In this document: piece by piece, positions 1 through 8,648 of the stretch
How the letters are laid out: every line of letters begins with the position of its first letter
Position numbering within the stretch: position 1 is the stretch's first letter
Source: Paraburkholderia hiiakae
GTDB taxonomy: Bacteria > Pseudomonadota > Gammaproteobacteria > Burkholderiales > Burkholderiaceae
Assembly (NCBI RefSeq): GCF_904848665.1
Contig: NZ_CAJHCQ010000006.1
Coordinates: 326,141-390,140, forward strand
Reading direction: 5' to 3'
DNA: 64,000 nucleotides
The notes under the pieces: generated by a model
Databases searched by the model: none
Told to the model about the DNA's origin: nothing
The model's input: the letters and a program-made list of their open reading frames with translations, nothing else
Position numbers and translations under genes: made by a program

Positions 1-2
1 TA

Positions 3-599
3 TTCACCGCCGACGTCGGCACCACGACGGTCTGGGCCGCACGCTACTTGCGAATGAACGGTCAACGCCGTCTGATCGGTTCGTTTTGTCACGGTTCCAT
101 GGCGAATGCGCTACCGCAGGCCATAGGGGTGCAATATGAAGCGCCGATGAGGCAGGTCGTCACGTTCTCGGGCGACGGCGGCCTGACGATGCTAATGGGG
201 GACTTGATTACCCTGAAGCAACACAATCTCCCGGTGAAGGTCGTGGTATTCAACAATGGCGTTCTTGGATTTGTCGCTCTCGAAATGAAGGCCGCAGGAT
301 TTCTTGAAACAGGCGTCGATCTGGAGAATCCGGATTTTGCTGCAATGGCGGAGTCCCTGGGCATTCGCGCCCGGCGAGTCGAAGACCCGGCAGAGCTGGC
401 CGAAGCGGCGTCTGAATTATTCGCTCATGATGGACCGGCGCTCCTCGACGTGGTGACGGCGAAGCAGGAACTGGTCTTGCCGCCGACAATCGGATTGAAA
501 GAGATCAAGGGTTTCAGCCTTTGGGTTTTGCAGGCCATTATCAATGGTCGCGGCGACGCCGTGGTCGATCTCGCCAAAGAGAATCTGCTTTCTCGATAG
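3..599 (+). CDS. poxB: Pyruvate dehydrogenase (quinone) PoxB, C-terminal part
   Basis: The gene enters from the left edge in the frame beginning at base 3, so only the last ~198 residues are visible. PoxB is a peripheral membrane flavoenzyme that uses thiamine diphosphate to decarboxylate pyruvate to acetate and passes electrons to ubiquinone. The visible part is the thiamine-diphosphate-binding domain: it opens with [15 protein letters not shown] and carries the GDGG...NN cofactor motif (GDGG near base 173, NN near base 253). The tail ([12 protein letters not shown], then ELAKENLL-like ending) is the C-terminal segment that in E. coli PoxB mediates lipid activation. Resemblance to E. coli PoxB runs along the whole fragment. 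The start and the FAD domain lie outside the window. Confidence 0.9.
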   Translation, partial: FTADVGTTTVWAARYLRMNGQRRLIGSFCHGSMANALPQAIGVQYEAPMRQVVTFSGDGGLTMLMGDLITLKQHNLPVKVVVFNNGVLGFVALEMKAAGFLETGVDLENPDFAAMAESLGIRARRVEDPAELAEAASELFAHDGPALLDVVTAKQELVLPPTIGLKEIKGFSLWVLQAIINGRGDAVVDLAKENLLSR

Positions 600-704
600 C
601 GTCGCGATAAAACGCGTGCGTTGCCGAAAGAACGATAGCGTGCCCCCCGATAACATGGTGTCGTGGTGATTGCTTCAACCAACGTCCTGAATAAAGGGGA
701 AATC

Positions 705-1694
705 GTGGCTACATCAAGTGCAAATCATTCATCCGATCGTCGCTATGTGCTGACGGCCGGAGCGGGGGTGGCGGTCGCCGCATTCGCGGCTCCTGCCGTT
801 GCAATGGCTGAGGCGACCGTGCGCAACGGGCATACGCACGCGGCGTCGCGTCCCGCAAACGGAGAGCGTTACATGGCTGATTCGGTTCTGGCCAAAGACG
901 GAACACGGATCTTCTTCAAGGATTGGGGCAGCGGCAAGCCGGTGGTGCTGTCACACGGCTGGCCGCTCGATGCGGACGCGTGGGATGCGCAGATGCTGTT
1001 TCTCGTGCAGAACGGCTACCGCGTGATCGCGCACGATCGCCGCGGGCATGGCCGCTCCGGCCAGTCTTCGTCGGGTAACGACGTGGACACGTACGCGGAC
1101 GACCTCGCAACCGTGATCAACGCGCTCGATCTCAAGGGAGCCACGCTCGTTGGACACTCGATGGGCGGCGGCGAAGTCGCTCGCTATATCGGGCGCCACG
1201 GAACGTCACGTGTTGCCAGGGCGGTACTGATCAGCGCGGTCGTGCCGCTTATGCTCAAGAGCGAAAATAATCCGGACGGCTTGCCTGAATCCGCATTCGA
1301 TGGCATTCGCAAGAACCTCACGGGCAACCGGTCGGTGTTCTACAAAAACCTGGCGTTGCCGTTCTACGGGTTCAATCGTCCCAATGCAAAGGTCGAACAA
1401 GGCACCATTGATGAATTCTGGCGCGAAGCCATGGGCGGTTCCATCCTCGCACAATATCAATGCGTCAAGCAGTTCGAGGTCGACTACACCGGCGACCTGA
1501 AGAAGTTCGATGTGCCGACGCTGATCCTCCATGGTGACGACGACCAGTTCGTTCCTGTCAACGTGGCAGGCCGGATGTCGGCGAAGATCATCAAGAACTC
1601 GACTTTGAAAGTGTATCCCGGCGCGCCCCATGGCATGTGTACGACGGAAGCCGACAAGGTCAATGCCGACCTGCTCGAATTCTTGCAAGCTTGA
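705..1694 (+). CDS. Alpha/beta hydrolase of the non-heme chloroperoxidase type, Tat-exported
   Basis: A 329-aa alpha/beta-hydrolase. The GTG at 705 is preferred over earlier in-frame codons because GGGGA lies just upstream at 696-700. The N-terminus has a twin-arginine pattern (SSDRRYVL), then an Ala/Val-rich helix and AMAEA, so export by Tat is likely. The catalytic triad is visible: nucleophile Ser about residue 152 in GHSMGGG, Asp in the LHGDDDQ run near 278-280, His about 309 in GAPHGM. The family includes cofactor-free haloperoxidases and esterases that perform perhydrolysis; which substrate applies here cannot be read from sequence. It stands alone between poxB and a LysR gene, 230 bp before the latter. 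Confidence 0.85.
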   Translation: MATSSANHSSDRRYVLTAGAGVAVAAFAAPAVAMAEATVRNGHTHAASRPANGERYMADSVLAKDGTRIFFKDWGSGKPVVLSHGWPLDADAWDAQMLFLVQNGYRVIAHDRRGHGRSGQSSSGNDVDTYADDLATVINALDLKGATLVGHSMGGGEVARYIGRHGTSRVARAVLISAVVPLMLKSENNPDGLPESAFDGIRKNLTGNRSVFYKNLALPFYGFNRPNAKVEQGTIDEFWREAMGGSILAQYQCVKQFEVDYTGDLKKFDVPTLILHGDDDQFVPVNVAGRMSAKIIKNSTLKVYPGAPHGMCTTEADKVNADLLEFLQA

Positions 1695-1744
1695 ATGGCG
1701 TGTAGCTGCGAGCGCGCATCGGGAAGTGGCGGCCGCGCCCGCAT

Positions 1745-1816
1745 GCATTATGCGAATTCGTCGAATGGCCCATTCGCAATGCGCGGCTTTTTGGTGGACG
1801 GACGCGCTTCTATACT
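1745..1816 (+). promoter_or_regulatory. Promoter/operator block, copy 1 (upstream of the LysR gene)
   Basis: A 72-bp block that matches 2862-2933 at about 54 of 72 bases without any gap; the first 48 bases match at 40. It begins GCATTATG, contains ATTCGT and ATTCGCA elements, GCGGCTTTTT, and ends in TATACT at 1811-1816, a good -10 hexamer. No good -35 is seen 17 bp upstream, as expected of an activator-dependent promoter. Copy 1 also holds small inverted repeats (ATTCGTCGAAT; GAATGGCCCATTC). Confidence 0.55.
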
Positions 1817-1925
1817 CCGGCGCGAGCGAAGCGCTCAGAAGCGCGGTCCGACTCCATCAAAGGGAAAATCGCATGAGATCACATTGGTTCGGAAAGGGCG
1901 GCCTCGAAATCCCGCAACTGCTGCA

Positions 1926-2819
1926 ATGAACGGTTCCGATCTCTCCGCGCTCTCATTGTTTTCCCGGATTGCCGAGGAACAAAGCTTTAGCGCGGCCGCG
2001 CAGGCGCTCGGGATCTCCAACTCCGTCGCGAGCTACACGATCCGGCGTCTCGAGGATCAACTGGGCGCGAAACTCTTTAACCGGACCACGCGAAGCGTCA
2101 GCCTGACCGAGGCCGGCAGCGACTTCCTTAAGCGAATCCAGCCGTTGATGGAGCAGCTCGATCTCGCTTTCAGCGAGGTTGGCCGGGCGTCCAGCGCGAC
2201 GATGGGCACGTTACGTCTGAACGTGCTGCGTTCGGCAATCGCACTGGTCGTTTTGCCGGTACTCAAGGATTTCATGAATGCCTACCCGGATATCAAGATT
2301 GAAGTGATATCCGATAACAGTCTCGTTGATATCGCGAGCAAGGGGTACGACGCCGGTATTCGCTACGATCACGTTCTGGCGCAGGACATGGTGGCGGTGC
2401 AGATCGTCGACGATATGCGCTTTTGCATTGTGGCTTCACCCGAATACCTGCGCGGCAAGACGGTCCCCACGCATCCGCGCGATCTGCTCAAGCACGACTG
2501 CATCAATTATCGGAGCGCTGACACCAAGGCGCTGTATCGCTGGGAGTTCGAGAAGGGTGGCGAGAAGATCAGCATTGCCGTAGCGGGACGCGTGGCGACG
2601 AACGACAATGATCTGCTTCTGCAGGCTGCGCTCGACGGCCTTGGATTCGGCTATTTGCAGCATCGTTTGGCGCAGCCGCATCTCGAGGCCGGCCGCCTCG
2701 TGAACGCGCTCGACGACTGGATCGCGCGCGGCGCGCTCTATCTCTACTACTACAACCCGAGCGGCATGCCGCGCAAGCTGCGCGTTTTCATCGATTTCGT
2801 GCGTGAGCGCCTGAAATAG
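1926..2819 (+). CDS. LysR-family transcriptional regulator
   Basis: A 297-aa LysR regulator. The start is the ATG at 1926; the reading frame is open further upstream but that part overlaps the repeated promoter block. The winged helix-turn-helix is at the N-terminus (SFSAAAQALGISNSVASYTIRRLEDQ region, then LFNRTTRSVSLTEAG), followed by the two-lobed effector-binding domain (GYDAGIRYDHVLAQDM, LDDWIARG). This belongs to the large group often annotated as repressors/activators of nearby dehydrogenases. The near-identical promoter blocks before this gene and before the adjacent short-chain dehydrogenase suggest it controls both itself and that gene. Confidence 0.88.
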   Translation: MNGSDLSALSLFSRIAEEQSFSAAAQALGISNSVASYTIRRLEDQLGAKLFNRTTRSVSLTEAGSDFLKRIQPLMEQLDLAFSEVGRASSATMGTLRLNVLRSAIALVVLPVLKDFMNAYPDIKIEVISDNSLVDIASKGYDAGIRYDHVLAQDMVAVQIVDDMRFCIVASPEYLRGKTVPTHPRDLLKHDCINYRSADTKALYRWEFEKGGEKISIAVAGRVATNDNDLLLQAALDGLGFGYLQHRLAQPHLEAGRLVNALDDWIARGALYLYYYNPSGMPRKLRVFIDFVRERLK

Positions 2820-2861
2820 GGTCATGCGCAGACGGTGCCCGTCGATCGCGTTCTGATCCGT

Positions 2862-2933
2862 GCATTATGTGGATTCGTCACATGGCGTATTCGCATTGTG
2901 CGGCTTTTTCACAAACAAACGGACTCCTATACT
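2862..2933 (+). promoter_or_regulatory. Promoter/operator block, copy 2 (upstream of the short-chain dehydrogenase)
   Basis: Ungapped partner of 1745-1816. The GCATTATG start, both ATTCG elements, GCGGCTTTTT and the terminal TATACT (2928-2933) keep exactly the same spacing. Differences concentrate in the spacer between the T-run and the -10 hexamer, which suggests that the conserved upstream 48 bp is the protein-binding part. Confidence 0.55.
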
Positions 2934-3043
2934 GCAACGCCATGCCGGAGCGACGCCGTATCCGGTGTGAGGACTCCGCGGTGGATGGGCTTGCGAAGTC
3001 CCGCTTTAACCGCGCAATCGCACGTCTTTATCAGGGATATACC

Positions 3044-3892
3044 ATGTCAACATCTAACACTCCCGTCTGGTTTATTACCGGTTGTTCAACCGGTCTTGGT
3101 CGCGCGCTCGCCACGCTGATCATCAAGCGCGGCTGGCGAGCCGTTGTCACGGCGCGTGACGTTTCGAGCGTCGCCGATATCGTGAGCGGTGCAGAAGACC
3201 GCGCCGTGGCGCTTGCTCTCGATGTTACGAAGCCAGCCGAGATCGAGGCCGCAGTGGCGACGGCGCGCGAGAAATTCGGACGTATCGACGTGCTCGTGAA
3301 CAATGCCGGCTACGGCTATCAAAGCACGGGCGAGGAGGGCGTGGAAGCCGAGATCCGCGCACAATTCGACGCCAACGTATTCGGCCTCTTCGCGATGACG
3401 CGCGCCGTACTGCCGCTCATGCGCGCACAACGCAGCGGCAACATCATCAACATCAGTTCCGTGGCCGGTTTCATCGGCTTTCCGGGCTCGGGCTACTATG
3501 CTGCCTCCAAGCACGCCGTAGAGGGCTGGTCGGACTCGCTGCGCGCCGAACTGGAGCCGCTGGGCATTGGCGTGACGTGTGTTGAGCCCGGTCCGTTCCG
3601 CACGGATTGGGCGGGCCGCTCACTGCGTCAGACGCTGACGCAGATCGAGGACTATGCGCAGACCGCCGGTAAGCGCCACACAGGAACGAAGCAGGGGAGC
3701 GGCACGCAACCGGGCGACCCGGTGCGGGCGGGCGAAGCGATGATCGCGATTGCGCGCAACGCAGAAGCGCCGCGCCACCTGGTGCTGGGCGCGTGGGGCT
3801 TCAACACGGTCGTGGACTATCTGCAAAAGCTCACTAAGGATATTGAAAGCCTTCGCGATTTGAGCTTGTCGGCGGACTTTGACGCCAGGTAA
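3044..3892 (+). CDS. Short-chain dehydrogenase/reductase
   Basis: A 282-aa classical SDR that would oxidise or reduce an alcohol/carbonyl with NAD(P)(H). The nucleotide-binding TGCSTGLG is at residues 12-19, NNAG at 86-89, catalytic Ser near 139 (ISSVAG) and YAASK with Tyr152 and Lys156. The ATG at 3044 follows CAGGGA at a proper distance; the longer open frame upstream spans the promoter block and is not coding. Its position behind a LysR gene with a matching promoter indicates co-regulation. The substrate is unknown. Confidence 0.88.
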   Translation: MSTSNTPVWFITGCSTGLGRALATLIIKRGWRAVVTARDVSSVADIVSGAEDRAVALALDVTKPAEIEAAVATAREKFGRIDVLVNNAGYGYQSTGEEGVEAEIRAQFDANVFGLFAMTRAVLPLMRAQRSGNIINISSVAGFIGFPGSGYYAASKHAVEGWSDSLRAELEPLGIGVTCVEPGPFRTDWAGRSLRQTLTQIEDYAQTAGKRHTGTKQGSGTQPGDPVRAGEAMIAIARNAEAPRHLVLGAWGFNTVVDYLQKLTKDIESLRDLSLSADFDAR

Positions 3893-4204
3893 CGCAGCAT
3901 TGTTGATGGCTGGCTGCCACGGATCCGGTACATTGAGGGATCCGTGGCGGCACGACGTCGAGCGGGTGATCATCGGGCTTACGCGGGCCAGCTGGTCCGC
4001 AGGGAGGGCCAGTGACGCTCATATTTCGTGCTACGCCAGCCGCCTTCGAGAACGGTCAAACGCGCCTTGATGAGGATTCCCGGCAATGCTCGAACGTTGC
4101 GACGGGGCGTAAGCATCAATGTGGGCAACGGTGGGCGCGAAGACGACGTTTCGTCTGGGCGGCGCGTGCCGTCCATATCAACGTTTGCGTCAAGCGAAGG
4201 TGCC
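3893..4204. other. Intergenic region between the SDR and the FUSC gene
   Basis: About 310 bp with no convincing gene. It holds the hairpin at 3916-3948. The frame of the downstream gene is open from 4028, but the residues encoded there (many Arg, Gly, Ser) do not look like the family, and the ATG at 4205 fits better. Confidence 0.5.
3916..3948 (+). terminator. Hairpin, possible terminator after the SDR
   Basis: Perfect 11-bp inverted repeat GCCACGGATCC / GGATCCGTGGC with an 11-nt loop, 24 bp after the SDR stop. No T-run follows, so it is not a textbook intrinsic terminator; it could act with Rho or protect the mRNA end. Confidence 0.4.
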
Positions 4205-6220
4205 ATGTACAACCTTGCCAAGCTTGTATCGATGGTCAGTCGCCGGACCTTCAGGGCGGAAGGTCATGTCTTTGCCGTCACGCCCGAGCGTATAGCGATT
4301 GCGGAGGGCGTACGTGCTGCTGTGGCGATGGCGCCGATGCTCGTTGCGGCGCTATTGCTGGCACGGCCCGAGATTGCGCTGGGCGCCGTGGCGGCTTTCT
4401 GGAATTGCCTGTGCGATCCCCAAGGGGAAACAACCGCCCGCCTCAAAGCGATGGGCATGTTCACGGTCCTGGGCGCGATCGTCATGCCGCTCTCTGCCTA
4501 CGCGGCGAGTTGGGGCTATATCGCGAGCCTCGCCACATTGTTCGTCCTGGTCTTTCTATGTGGACTAACACGATCGTATAGCGCCTCTCTTGGGCCGATG
4601 CCGACGCAGGCGGGCTTGATTGCCTCACTCGCCGTCGTCATAGGGATTGCATTAGCCAGGCCTTTGGCCGGCGCGCTCGAACTAGGCGGATATTTTTTGC
4701 TTGGTTCCGCCTGGACGATACTGTTCTGTGTCTTTCTCTGTCCCATTCCGTTTCGACAATCCGGCAATCTCATGCTATCGACGATCTTCGGAAGACTGGA
4801 GATCATGGCTGGCTTTTTACAGGCGCTCGATTCGCTCCCTGGGACTGACGTCGCCGGTTGGGATGTGTTCGACACCGTTCACCGGCGGGGTGTCCGCATG
4901 TCCATCGAACGGGGAAGGGCGTTGGTGGCGCTCGACACCTGCAACGGATCGCGGCTCGGTGCGTATATCGATACCGCCGGCAGAATATTTTCCGCCTTGA
5001 TTGCCTTCGGTCACTCCCGGCGGTTATCCCGGGTGGCCCTCGACGCGGGATCCCGGGACTTGTTGCAAGGACTACAGCAGGTATTGGAAGCGCTTGGCAA
5101 TCACGCCCTCCTGGATCGTCCGCTTCCCGACGCGGTGGTCGAGCAGGCGAACGCGCTTTTGCGCCAAAGTGCCGGTCACGAAGAGGCGGAGGCGCGTTCT
5201 GTGACTTTTGCGGCAAGCGCCATCGTCCGGCTCGCTGAGGGTGGCGCCGTGCCGGACGCCGGTAGCAAGGAACCCCCGGCGGCCGCCGCGCGAAGCAGCT
5301 ATGCCATCGACCCCGTCGTCTGGCGCCACGCGCTAAGAGTTGCGACGGCAACTGTCGTCGCCTTTGCCATGGGTACCTGGCTAAATGTCACGCTTGCCTA
5401 TTGGGGCGCGCTCGCGGCGATCATCGTGACGCAACCGATTTCCGCCAACGCCTGGCTGCGCGTTCTGGAGAGAGCAAGTGGCAGCCTCGTCGGAGGACTG
5501 ATTGCCGCCATACTTCTGGCGACGCTCCCGGGGCCGGGCGCCATGCTCCTCGCTATCCTGCCGCTTGCCGCTGCGGCCATTGCCGCGAGGCTGGTGAGCT
5601 ACGGCTTGTTCGTGGTATTTCTCTGTCCCATGTTCATGCTGGTTTCCGATTTCATCCATCCAACTGGCGGTTTGATTGCGGCACGCTTTATCAACGAAGT
5701 CATTGGCGCGATCGTGGGTGTGGCGGCCAGCTTCGTCTTGTGGCCCGATCGGGGTAGTGACGTGCTTAACGCGGCAATATCGGCGGCGATTTCCGCCAAT
5801 ATGCGCTTTGTGTCCGCCACGCTGCGCCTGGACGGCGGCTCGGCAGCGAAGCTCGATCACTTGCAACGAGATGCGGGGCTGGCAAGCACTCGCCTGGAAG
5901 CCGCACGCGAGCGCATGCTCCTGGAAGGTCGTTGGCGATCGGCATCGCTTGAACACCTGCGCGACGTCATCGTGGCTTTGCGTTCTGTTTGCGGTGCGGC
6001 TGCCGTGCTTGAAGTCCTGCGGGAGGGAGATCCGGACGCATTCAATCGCCAAAGGGCGGACGGCTATGACGAGATGACAGCCCAAGTGCTGCAAGCGCTG
6101 GCTTCCCGGACCCGCTGGCAATTGCCGAAGGCACTCCCGGACGAAGGCGCTGAAGGCGACCTCGGACAGGCAATACGTAACTTCGTAAGCGCGTTCAATG
6201 CCTACGTTTCCAACGGATAA
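4205..6220 (+). CDS. FUSC-family membrane protein (AaeB-like aromatic acid efflux)
   Basis: A 671-aa inner-membrane protein of the FUSC/AaeB family, which exports aromatic carboxylates. It has the typical double arrangement: an N-terminal cluster of hydrophobic helices (AMAPMLVAALLLARPEIALGA onward, roughly residues 40-180), a soluble middle, and a second cluster (about residues 380-520, including VTQPISANAWLRVLERASG and SFVLWPDRG), then a helical C-terminal part. Start chosen at ATG 4205, behind GAAGGT. In E. coli AaeB works with a separate adaptor AaeA; none is next to this gene. It ends 16 bp from the convergent neighbour. Confidence 0.82.
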   Translation: MYNLAKLVSMVSRRTFRAEGHVFAVTPERIAIAEGVRAAVAMAPMLVAALLLARPEIALGAVAAFWNCLCDPQGETTARLKAMGMFTVLGAIVMPLSAYAASWGYIASLATLFVLVFLCGLTRSYSASLGPMPTQAGLIASLAVVIGIALARPLAGALELGGYFLLGSAWTILFCVFLCPIPFRQSGNLMLSTIFGRLEIMAGFLQALDSLPGTDVAGWDVFDTVHRRGVRMSIERGRALVALDTCNGSRLGAYIDTAGRIFSALIAFGHSRRLSRVALDAGSRDLLQGLQQVLEALGNHALLDRPLPDAVVEQANALLRQSAGHEEAEARSVTFAASAIVRLAEGGAVPDAGSKEPPAAAARSSYAIDPVVWRHALRVATATVVAFAMGTWLNVTLAYWGALAAIIVTQPISANAWLRVLERASGSLVGGLIAAILLATLPGPGAMLLAILPLAAAAIAARLVSYGLFVVFLCPMFMLVSDFIHPTGGLIAARFINEVIGAIVGVAASFVLWPDRGSDVLNAAISAAISANMRFVSATLRLDGGSAAKLDHLQRDAGLASTRLEAARERMLLEGRWRSASLEHLRDVIVALRSVCGAAAVLEVLREGDPDAFNRQRADGYDEMTAQVLQALASRTRWQLPKALPDEGAEGDLGQAIRNFVSAFNAYVSNG

Positions 6221-6235
6221 TCGCTGACTCGCCAG

Positions 6236-6988
6236 TTAAACCTCGTCTACCGGTAGCTGGCAAAGCTGGTGGTAAAAGGTTTGGATATCGGCGAAGTAAA
6301 ATGGGCGAAACGCACCGTAGACGTTTTTCCAGTCCGGCATGTAGCTCAAGAGATGTTCTTGAAACGTCGTCACGACGTCTGGATCAAGATCTTTGCGTAC
6401 GATCAGGACGGCTGGGACGCAAGTGTCATATTCGCCGACGACCTTCGTCACCTGCGCGTTCCCGGGCGTCATCTTCCACACGTCTTCCAGAATCATCGTT
6501 GCGCGAATGGACTTCGCGACAACAGCATCGACCCGGTCCTGCCATCCAGCAACCTGTTTGAGTTCAAAGAAAGTCTCAAGCTTCTTTCCTTTCTCGTTCA
6601 ACATGATTGCAGGAGGGAAAAAGCTGGAAGAACAGGACCTGTTCAGATAACCATATGTCGATCCTTCAAGGTCGTCGATATTGCTTGCCTGATCGTCATG
6701 GCGCACCACAAGAAGCGTGCGTTGAGCGGGTTGGCCGGAGAACTTCGACGTTGCAATGACAAGGCCGCGATAGTGCGGATTACCCTTTCTCATCATCACG
6801 CAGAATCCCGCCCCCGGGACATATGCCATATTCGGGCCGCCCTCCTCGAGTAGCCGGTTCATCTCTGGAATGTCCGTCGTCGCCTCGGCGGTCATGCCTG
6901 TCCCGGATAGAAGACTTGTCCAGGGTTCGTCGGTGACGGGGAAGTCCAGATTCTTGTTCAGAAGAAACGTCAGATTCTGCGTGGCCAT
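6236..6988 (-). CDS. PhnD-like periplasmic-binding-fold protein without a signal peptide
   Basis: A 250-aa protein resembling the phosphate/phosphonate-binding (PhnD) branch of type II binding proteins. Family-like parts are the early ligand-loop MAYVPGAG and DDLEGSTYGYLN followed by a Ser-rich turn (SCSSSFFPPA), and a late RKDLDPDVVTTFQEHLL segment. The ATG at 6988 is preferred to 7006 because AGGTGG precedes it. The N-terminus (MATQNLTFLLNKNLDF) begins directly with the first beta strand, so no secretion signal is visible. No ABC permease or ATPase lies nearby, so it may be a cytoplasmic sensor or an orphan; the ligand is unknown. Confidence 0.65.
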   Translation of the reverse strand: MATQNLTFLLNKNLDFPVTDEPWTSLLSGTGMTAEATTDIPEMNRLLEEGGPNMAYVPGAGFCVMMRKGNPHYRGLVIATSKFSGQPAQRTLLVVRHDDQASNIDDLEGSTYGYLNRSCSSSFFPPAIMLNEKGKKLETFFELKQVAGWQDRVDAVVAKSIRATMILEDVWKMTPGNAQVTKVVGEYDTCVPAVLIVRKDLDPDVVTTFQEHLLSYMPDWKNVYGAFRPFYFADIQTFYHQLCQLPVDEV

Positions 6989-7332
6989 ATTTACCACCTG
7001 CTCCATTTGAAGGCGAGGTCGAAAACCAGCGCTGATTTAGCATGTTCCTGGTTGGCTGGATAAAAATCGATATTGCGATTGAATCGATAGAATTTTTTAA
7101 TTCGTTATTTGATCGTTTAATTCTATCTGGATCGAAAAAATGACGGTGTCGGAAATGAGATCCTTTTTTTCGAAACGCACGATTCGCTTGGCCTGACCAG
7201 GACTAGTCAACTACCGAACCCGTCGTATCGATCGTCGTCTATCGCGAAAGCAAAATGCACAGGCCGCACCGACGCTCCACGTGAGGCGTCGCCGGTGCGG
7301 CGTGTACCAGGCATGCCTGGGCGCAGCACCCG
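6989..7332. other. AT-rich intergenic region with inverted repeats
   Basis: About 340 bp without a gene. The part 7050-7175 is strikingly AT-rich for this genome and contains GATAGAATT (7086-7094) and AATTCTATC (7119-7127), a 9-bp inverted repeat 24 bp apart, plus ATCGAT motifs. This is probably the promoter/operator of the PhnD-like gene transcribed to the left. The right part holds the hairpin listed separately and a 14-bp palindrome CCAGGCATGCCTGG (7307-7320). Confidence 0.5.
7263..7301 (-). terminator. Long imperfect hairpin after the alcohol dehydrogenase
   Basis: GCCGCACCGACGC (7263-7275) can pair with 7286-7301 (GCGTC...GGTGCGGC) with a 3-nt bulge, forming a stem of about 13 bp, 32 bp downstream of the minus-strand dehydrogenase stop. 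Only a weak T-run (CATTTTGC) follows on that strand. Confidence 0.42.
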
Positions 7333-8385
7333 CTAGAAGATGACGACAGCCCGGCCGACCAGCGTGCCTTCGCGCAGGCGATCAAGCGTTTCATTGAGCT
7401 GCTCGAGGCGAATCGGGGTGGTCGTGTGCTGGATCTTGCCCGCCGCGGCCAACGCCATGACCTCGCTCAGATCGATGTAATTCCCCCAGTTCGAGCCGTA
7501 GAAGGTCTGCTCCCGATTGATGCGGGGAAACAGCGGGATGTCGACACGATCGCCCATCAGTCCCACATCGACATAGTGGCCGCTCGTGCCGAGGAGGCTG
7601 AAACCGAGCTGCATCAGATCGGGCGCGCCGACGCAATCGAGAATGCCGTCCAGCACCGGCTGTCCCGTGAGCCTCAACAACTCGGCTTCGATATCGGCCT
7701 TGGACGCGTCCTTGAAATTGATGGCGAAATCCGCGCCGTAGCCCTCGGCCCGGGCAAGCTTTTCCGCGTCCTGATCGAATGCGACGATCTTGACCCCGCC
7801 GCCGAGCAGTTTTGCGTATTGCACGCCGTAGCCGCCGAGGCCGCCCATGCCGAATACGCCGAGCACGCGCTCCGGGCCGAGCGCATCGGCGTTGAGCAGC
7901 TTCTTGACTCCGCGATAGGGTGTCAGGCCCGCGTCCGTGAGCGGTGCGAGGTGTTCGAACGAAAGCTCACGTGGCACCTTGATCAGATAGCGAGCGGGCA
8001 CGGGTATGTATTCGGCGTAGCCACCATGCGGCCCGAAGCCAGGGAAGCGCACGTTGGGGCACAGCTGGGTATTGCCGACCTGGCAATGACGGCAGGTGCC
8101 GTCACCCCAGCCCGGAACGACGACCACGTGATCGCCTTCCTGCAAGCCCGCGCCAGAAGCCTGCTGTCCGATGCGAGATACGACGCCGGTGATCTCATGG
8201 CCGGGCGTGATGGGTGTCGGAATGTCGAAGTACTTCAGGAAGTACCCATCGATCAGTTCCGCGTCGGTGCGGCACACGCCGCAGGCCGTCACCTTGACGA
8301 GGATTTCATCGGCCTGGATGTCGGGGATGGGGATGTCTTCCAGGACCAATGGTTTGCCGAACTCGTGCAAACGCGCTGCTTTCAT
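7333..8385 (-). CDS. Zinc-dependent alcohol dehydrogenase (MDR family)
   Basis: A 350-aa medium-chain NAD(P)-dependent alcohol dehydrogenase. Of three successive ATGs, the last (8385) has the best distance from AGGAAAGGA. Catalytic zinc ligands are visible: Cys in CGVCRTD and His-Glu in PGHE. The structural zinc loop reads GDGTCRHCQVGNTQLC: three of the usual four Cys remain and Asp stands where the first Cys normally is. The Rossmann motif is GMGGLGGYG, with Asp in AFDQD after the second strand, favouring NAD. It lies between the PhnD-like gene and the maleate isomerase gene on the same strand; the physiological alcohol is unknown. Confidence 0.88.
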   Translation of the reverse strand: MKAARLHEFGKPLVLEDIPIPDIQADEILVKVTACGVCRTDAELIDGYFLKYFDIPTPITPGHEITGVVSRIGQQASGAGLQEGDHVVVVPGWGDGTCRHCQVGNTQLCPNVRFPGFGPHGGYAEYIPVPARYLIKVPRELSFEHLAPLTDAGLTPYRGVKKLLNADALGPERVLGVFGMGGLGGYGVQYAKLLGGGVKIVAFDQDAEKLARAEGYGADFAINFKDASKADIEAELLRLTGQPVLDGILDCVGAPDLMQLGFSLLGTSGHYVDVGLMGDRVDIPLFPRINREQTFYGSNWGNYIDLSEVMALAAAGKIQHTTTPIRLEQLNETLDRLREGTLVGRAVVIF

Positions 8386-8580
8386 CATCATTCCTTTCCT
8401 CAAGTTGAACTCCAGCCAGCGTAGCCGGAGTGAAATCGCCGTTTCGAGCGATTGACGATGGATGGTCGCACCCCGCGGCAGGACTCGGCGCGGCGGCACC
8501 GCCGTCTTGATTTCGGTGAGCGATCGTCTCCAACCAGGGATCGAAGTCTAGGAGTTAGGCTGTTACTCAAAAAGAGGCGA

Positions 8581-8611
8581 AATCCAAATGCCGTATGCAA
8601 AGAAACGGCAT
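8581..8611 (-). terminator. Hairpin with T-tract after the maleate isomerase gene
   Basis: ATGCCGT (8588-8594) and ACGGCAT (8605-8611) form a 7-bp stem with a 10-nt loop; on the minus strand it is followed by TTTGGATTT. It lies about 40 bp after the stop of the gene ending at 8649. Confidence 0.4.
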
Positions 8612-8648
8612 AATGGGCCGCGCCGCTTTCTTGCCTCGTCGGCGCCCA

